5,659 bases of DNA from Burkholderia gladioli (GTDB lineage: Bacteria > Pseudomonadota > Gammaproteobacteria > Burkholderiales > Burkholderiaceae). How positions within the stretch are numbered: the stretch's first letter is position 1; every line of letters starts with the position of its first letter. A program made the translations under genes and the position numbers. Location: assembly GCA_009914575.1 (NCBI GenBank), contig WNEB01000119.1, positions 1 to 5,659 on the forward strand, written 5' to 3'. Below the pieces are notes generated by a model. The model was not told the DNA's origin. It was given only the letters and a program-made list of their open reading frames with translations, and searched no databases. This document shows, one piece after another, positions 5,584 through 5,659 of this stretch.

Positions 5584-5659
5584 ATGACCAAGAGCAAGGC
5601 AGGCAGAAAGGGGCAGGAGTTCAGCCTGGAGTTCAGGCAGCAGGCACTGTTGCGAGCGG
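5584..5659 (+). CDS. IS3-family transposase OrfA, N-terminal fragment (runs off window)
   Basis: The frame reads MTKSKAGRKGQEFSLEFRQQ followed by ALLRA and is open at the window edge (25 codons). A basic start followed by the 'FSxEFRxQAL' helix is the usual opening of IS3-family OrfA, whose helix-turn-helix binds the terminal repeats. In IS3 elements OrfA is joined to OrfB by -1 programmed frameshifting; that site would be outside the window. The strong ribosome site and the terminal repeat 38-64 bp upstream support the start. Confidence 0.75.
   Translation, partial: MTKSKAGRKGQEFSLEFRQQALLRA

Larger units (their letters stand above)
5520..5659 (+). mobile_element. IS3-family insertion sequence, left end (runs off window)
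   Basis: The element starts TGATCTTGCCC at 5520, continues through the left terminal repeat, a short leader and the first 25 codons of orfA, and then leaves the window. Its terminal repeat pairs with that of the IS3-family fragment at 595-621, so both belong to the same or a very close element, and both point the same way. The three bases before it (GAG, 5517-5519) do not match those after the left element's tip (CGG, 622-624). Confidence 0.8.

Overview
The window looks like part of a polysaccharide (O-antigen or exopolysaccharide) gene cluster from a high-GC betaproteobacterium, most likely Burkholderia sensu lato. This rests on strong G/C third-position codon bias, on the glycosyltransferase - glycosyltransferase - galE - WecA/WbpL-type transferase order, and on the kinds of insertion sequence present. 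The genus is inferred; no marker gene is present to fix it.

Layout, left to right. Positions 1 to about 270 hold one end of an IS256-family element read on the minus strand, with the transposase N-terminus at 140..1. It sits inside the orfB gene of an IS3-family element, whose 3' part (about 271-591) and right terminal repeat (595-621) follow. Directly against that tip begins a family 2 glycosyltransferase gene (622-1534) that has lost its start codon, appears to have lost a central segment, and is split by a 265-bp MITE-like element (1007-1271) with 25-bp terminal inverted repeats. Next come a GT4-type glycosyltransferase with two frame changes and a 24-bp tandem duplication (1569-2732), an intact galE (2747-3769), a hairpin terminator (3808-3831), a second, right-truncated MITE copy (3832-4046), a possible promoter, and a WbpL/WecA-like polyprenyl-phosphate sugar-phosphate transferase with one frameshift (4233-5346). 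After 173 bp of unidentified sequence the left end of an IS3-family element begins (5520), with the start of its orfA at 5584.

In a working cluster the WecA/WbpL-type enzyme would load the first sugar-phosphate onto undecaprenyl phosphate, the two cytoplasmic glycosyltransferases would extend the repeat unit, and GalE would supply UDP-galactose or UDP-GalNAc. Here every glycan-building gene is damaged and only galE reads through cleanly. The 4.9-kb segment is bracketed by directly oriented, matching IS3-family ends. The picture is of an eroding or IS-remodelled surface-polysaccharide locus. The single-base and dinucleotide frame changes all lie in G, GG or CG runs, so sequencing error is a real alternative for those; it cannot explain the MITE insertion, the IS junctions or the central loss in the first glycosyltransferase.

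The most distinctive item is the MITE-like element. It has two copies 97-98% identical over 214 bp, ISL3-like GG...CC ends and an AT-rich target duplication of about 8 bp. Removing it restores the interrupted reading frame.
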